From Ignavibacteriaceae bacterium (GTDB lineage: Bacteria > Bacteroidota > Ignavibacteria > Ignavibacteriales > Ignavibacteriaceae): 5,663 nucleotides of DNA. The DNA lies in assembly GCA_022865965.1 (NCBI GenBank), contig JALHTS010000466.1, positions 1-5,663 on the forward strand. Direction: 5' to 3'. Positions 5,519-5,663 of the stretch are shown one piece after another. The translations under genes and the position numbers were made by a program. The notes under the pieces were generated by a model, which saw only the letters and a list, made by a program, of their open reading frames with translations, ran no database searches and was not told the DNA's origin. Positions within the stretch are counted from its first letter, which is position 1. Every line of letters starts with the position of its first letter.

Positions 5519-5663
5519 TCAGTTCTGACTAAACTTCATTAAGAATGCTTTAATGAATTTGTTAAGATTACCATCCATTACACTTTGCACATCAGAAGTT
5601 TCTTCATCAGTTCTGTGATCTTTAACCATATTATAAGGATGGAACACATAACTTCTTATCTGA
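5519..5663 (-). CDS. prfB: Peptide chain release factor 2, C-terminal end only
   Basis: The last 47 residues and the TGA stop of release factor 2 are present; the rest lies beyond the window. The tail reads [18 protein letters not shown], then [21 protein letters not shown], the well-conserved end of bacterial RF2, which recognises UGA and UAA and triggers peptide release on the ribosome. The GGQ and SPF motifs and any programmed frameshift lie outside the window. The stop codon is 1 base from the ATG of the chimeric ORF, an arrangement that allows termination-reinitiation. Confidence 0.95.
   Translation of the reverse strand, partial: QIRSYVFHPYNMVKDHRTDEETSDVQSVMDGNLNKFIKAFLMKFSQN

Noticed and set aside
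1..5663. CRISPR array, tRNA or rRNA gene, insertion sequence ends, or a defence system
   Set aside because: No regularly spaced repeats, cloverleaf-like segments, transposase motifs or recognised defence genes were seen on either strand.

Overview
The window is AT-rich (roughly one third G+C by eye) bacterial chromosomal DNA with housekeeping genes. The protein styles (a PspC plus DUF5668/toast-rack pair, an alkyltransferase-like protein with PAHRV, an RF2 tail reading [11 protein letters not shown]) suggest the Bacteroidota/Ignavibacteria side of the FCB group, but one window cannot fix the lineage. A clear Shine-Dalgarno (AAAGGAG) and a near-consensus sigma-70-type promoter in front of pspC fit Ignavibacteria-like bacteria slightly better than classical Bacteroidia. 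This is inference.

Layout. Positions 1-1216 (minus) hold the first 405 codons of a glutamine-dependent NAD synthetase, cut by the window edge. A 232-base divergent intergenic region (1217-1448) carries a promoter and RBS for a two-gene plus-strand operon: a PspC-domain membrane protein (1449-1928) and a DUF5668/toast-rack membrane protein (1938-2855). That operon meets, tail to tail with one base between stop codons, a minus-strand alkyltransferase-like (ATL) gene (2857-3255). The operon's intrinsic terminator is embedded in the last codons of the ATL gene. The ATL gene also carries an in-frame palindromic repeat of the PACRQG-coding type. A 305-base gene-free stretch (3256-3560) has a 20-base perfect dyad just upstream of the ATL start, an imperfect long palindrome and a possible gene remnant. 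Next come a minus-strand polytopic sulfatase/alkaline-phosphatase-superfamily protein (3561-5021), an odd chimeric ORF (5089-5517) and the 3' end of prfB (release factor 2), which stops one base before the chimeric ORF starts.

The most unusual object is the ORF at 5089-5517. Its residues 17-43 are a near-copy of residues 9-35 of the ATL protein 2.2 kb away (86 bases shared with 6 differences). Its residues 44-142 resemble the C-terminal end of a NoeA-like class I SAM methyltransferase that has lost its SAM-binding part. It looks like a recombination-born fusion placed directly behind prfB.

Functionally, the PspC/toast-rack pair is probably an envelope-stress sensing or scaffolding module. 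NadE makes NAD, ATL flags O6-alkylguanine lesions for repair, and the sulfatase-like protein probably modifies an envelope glycan or lipid. Apart from the operon and the possible prfB-chimera-sulfatase transcript, nothing ties these genes into one pathway.
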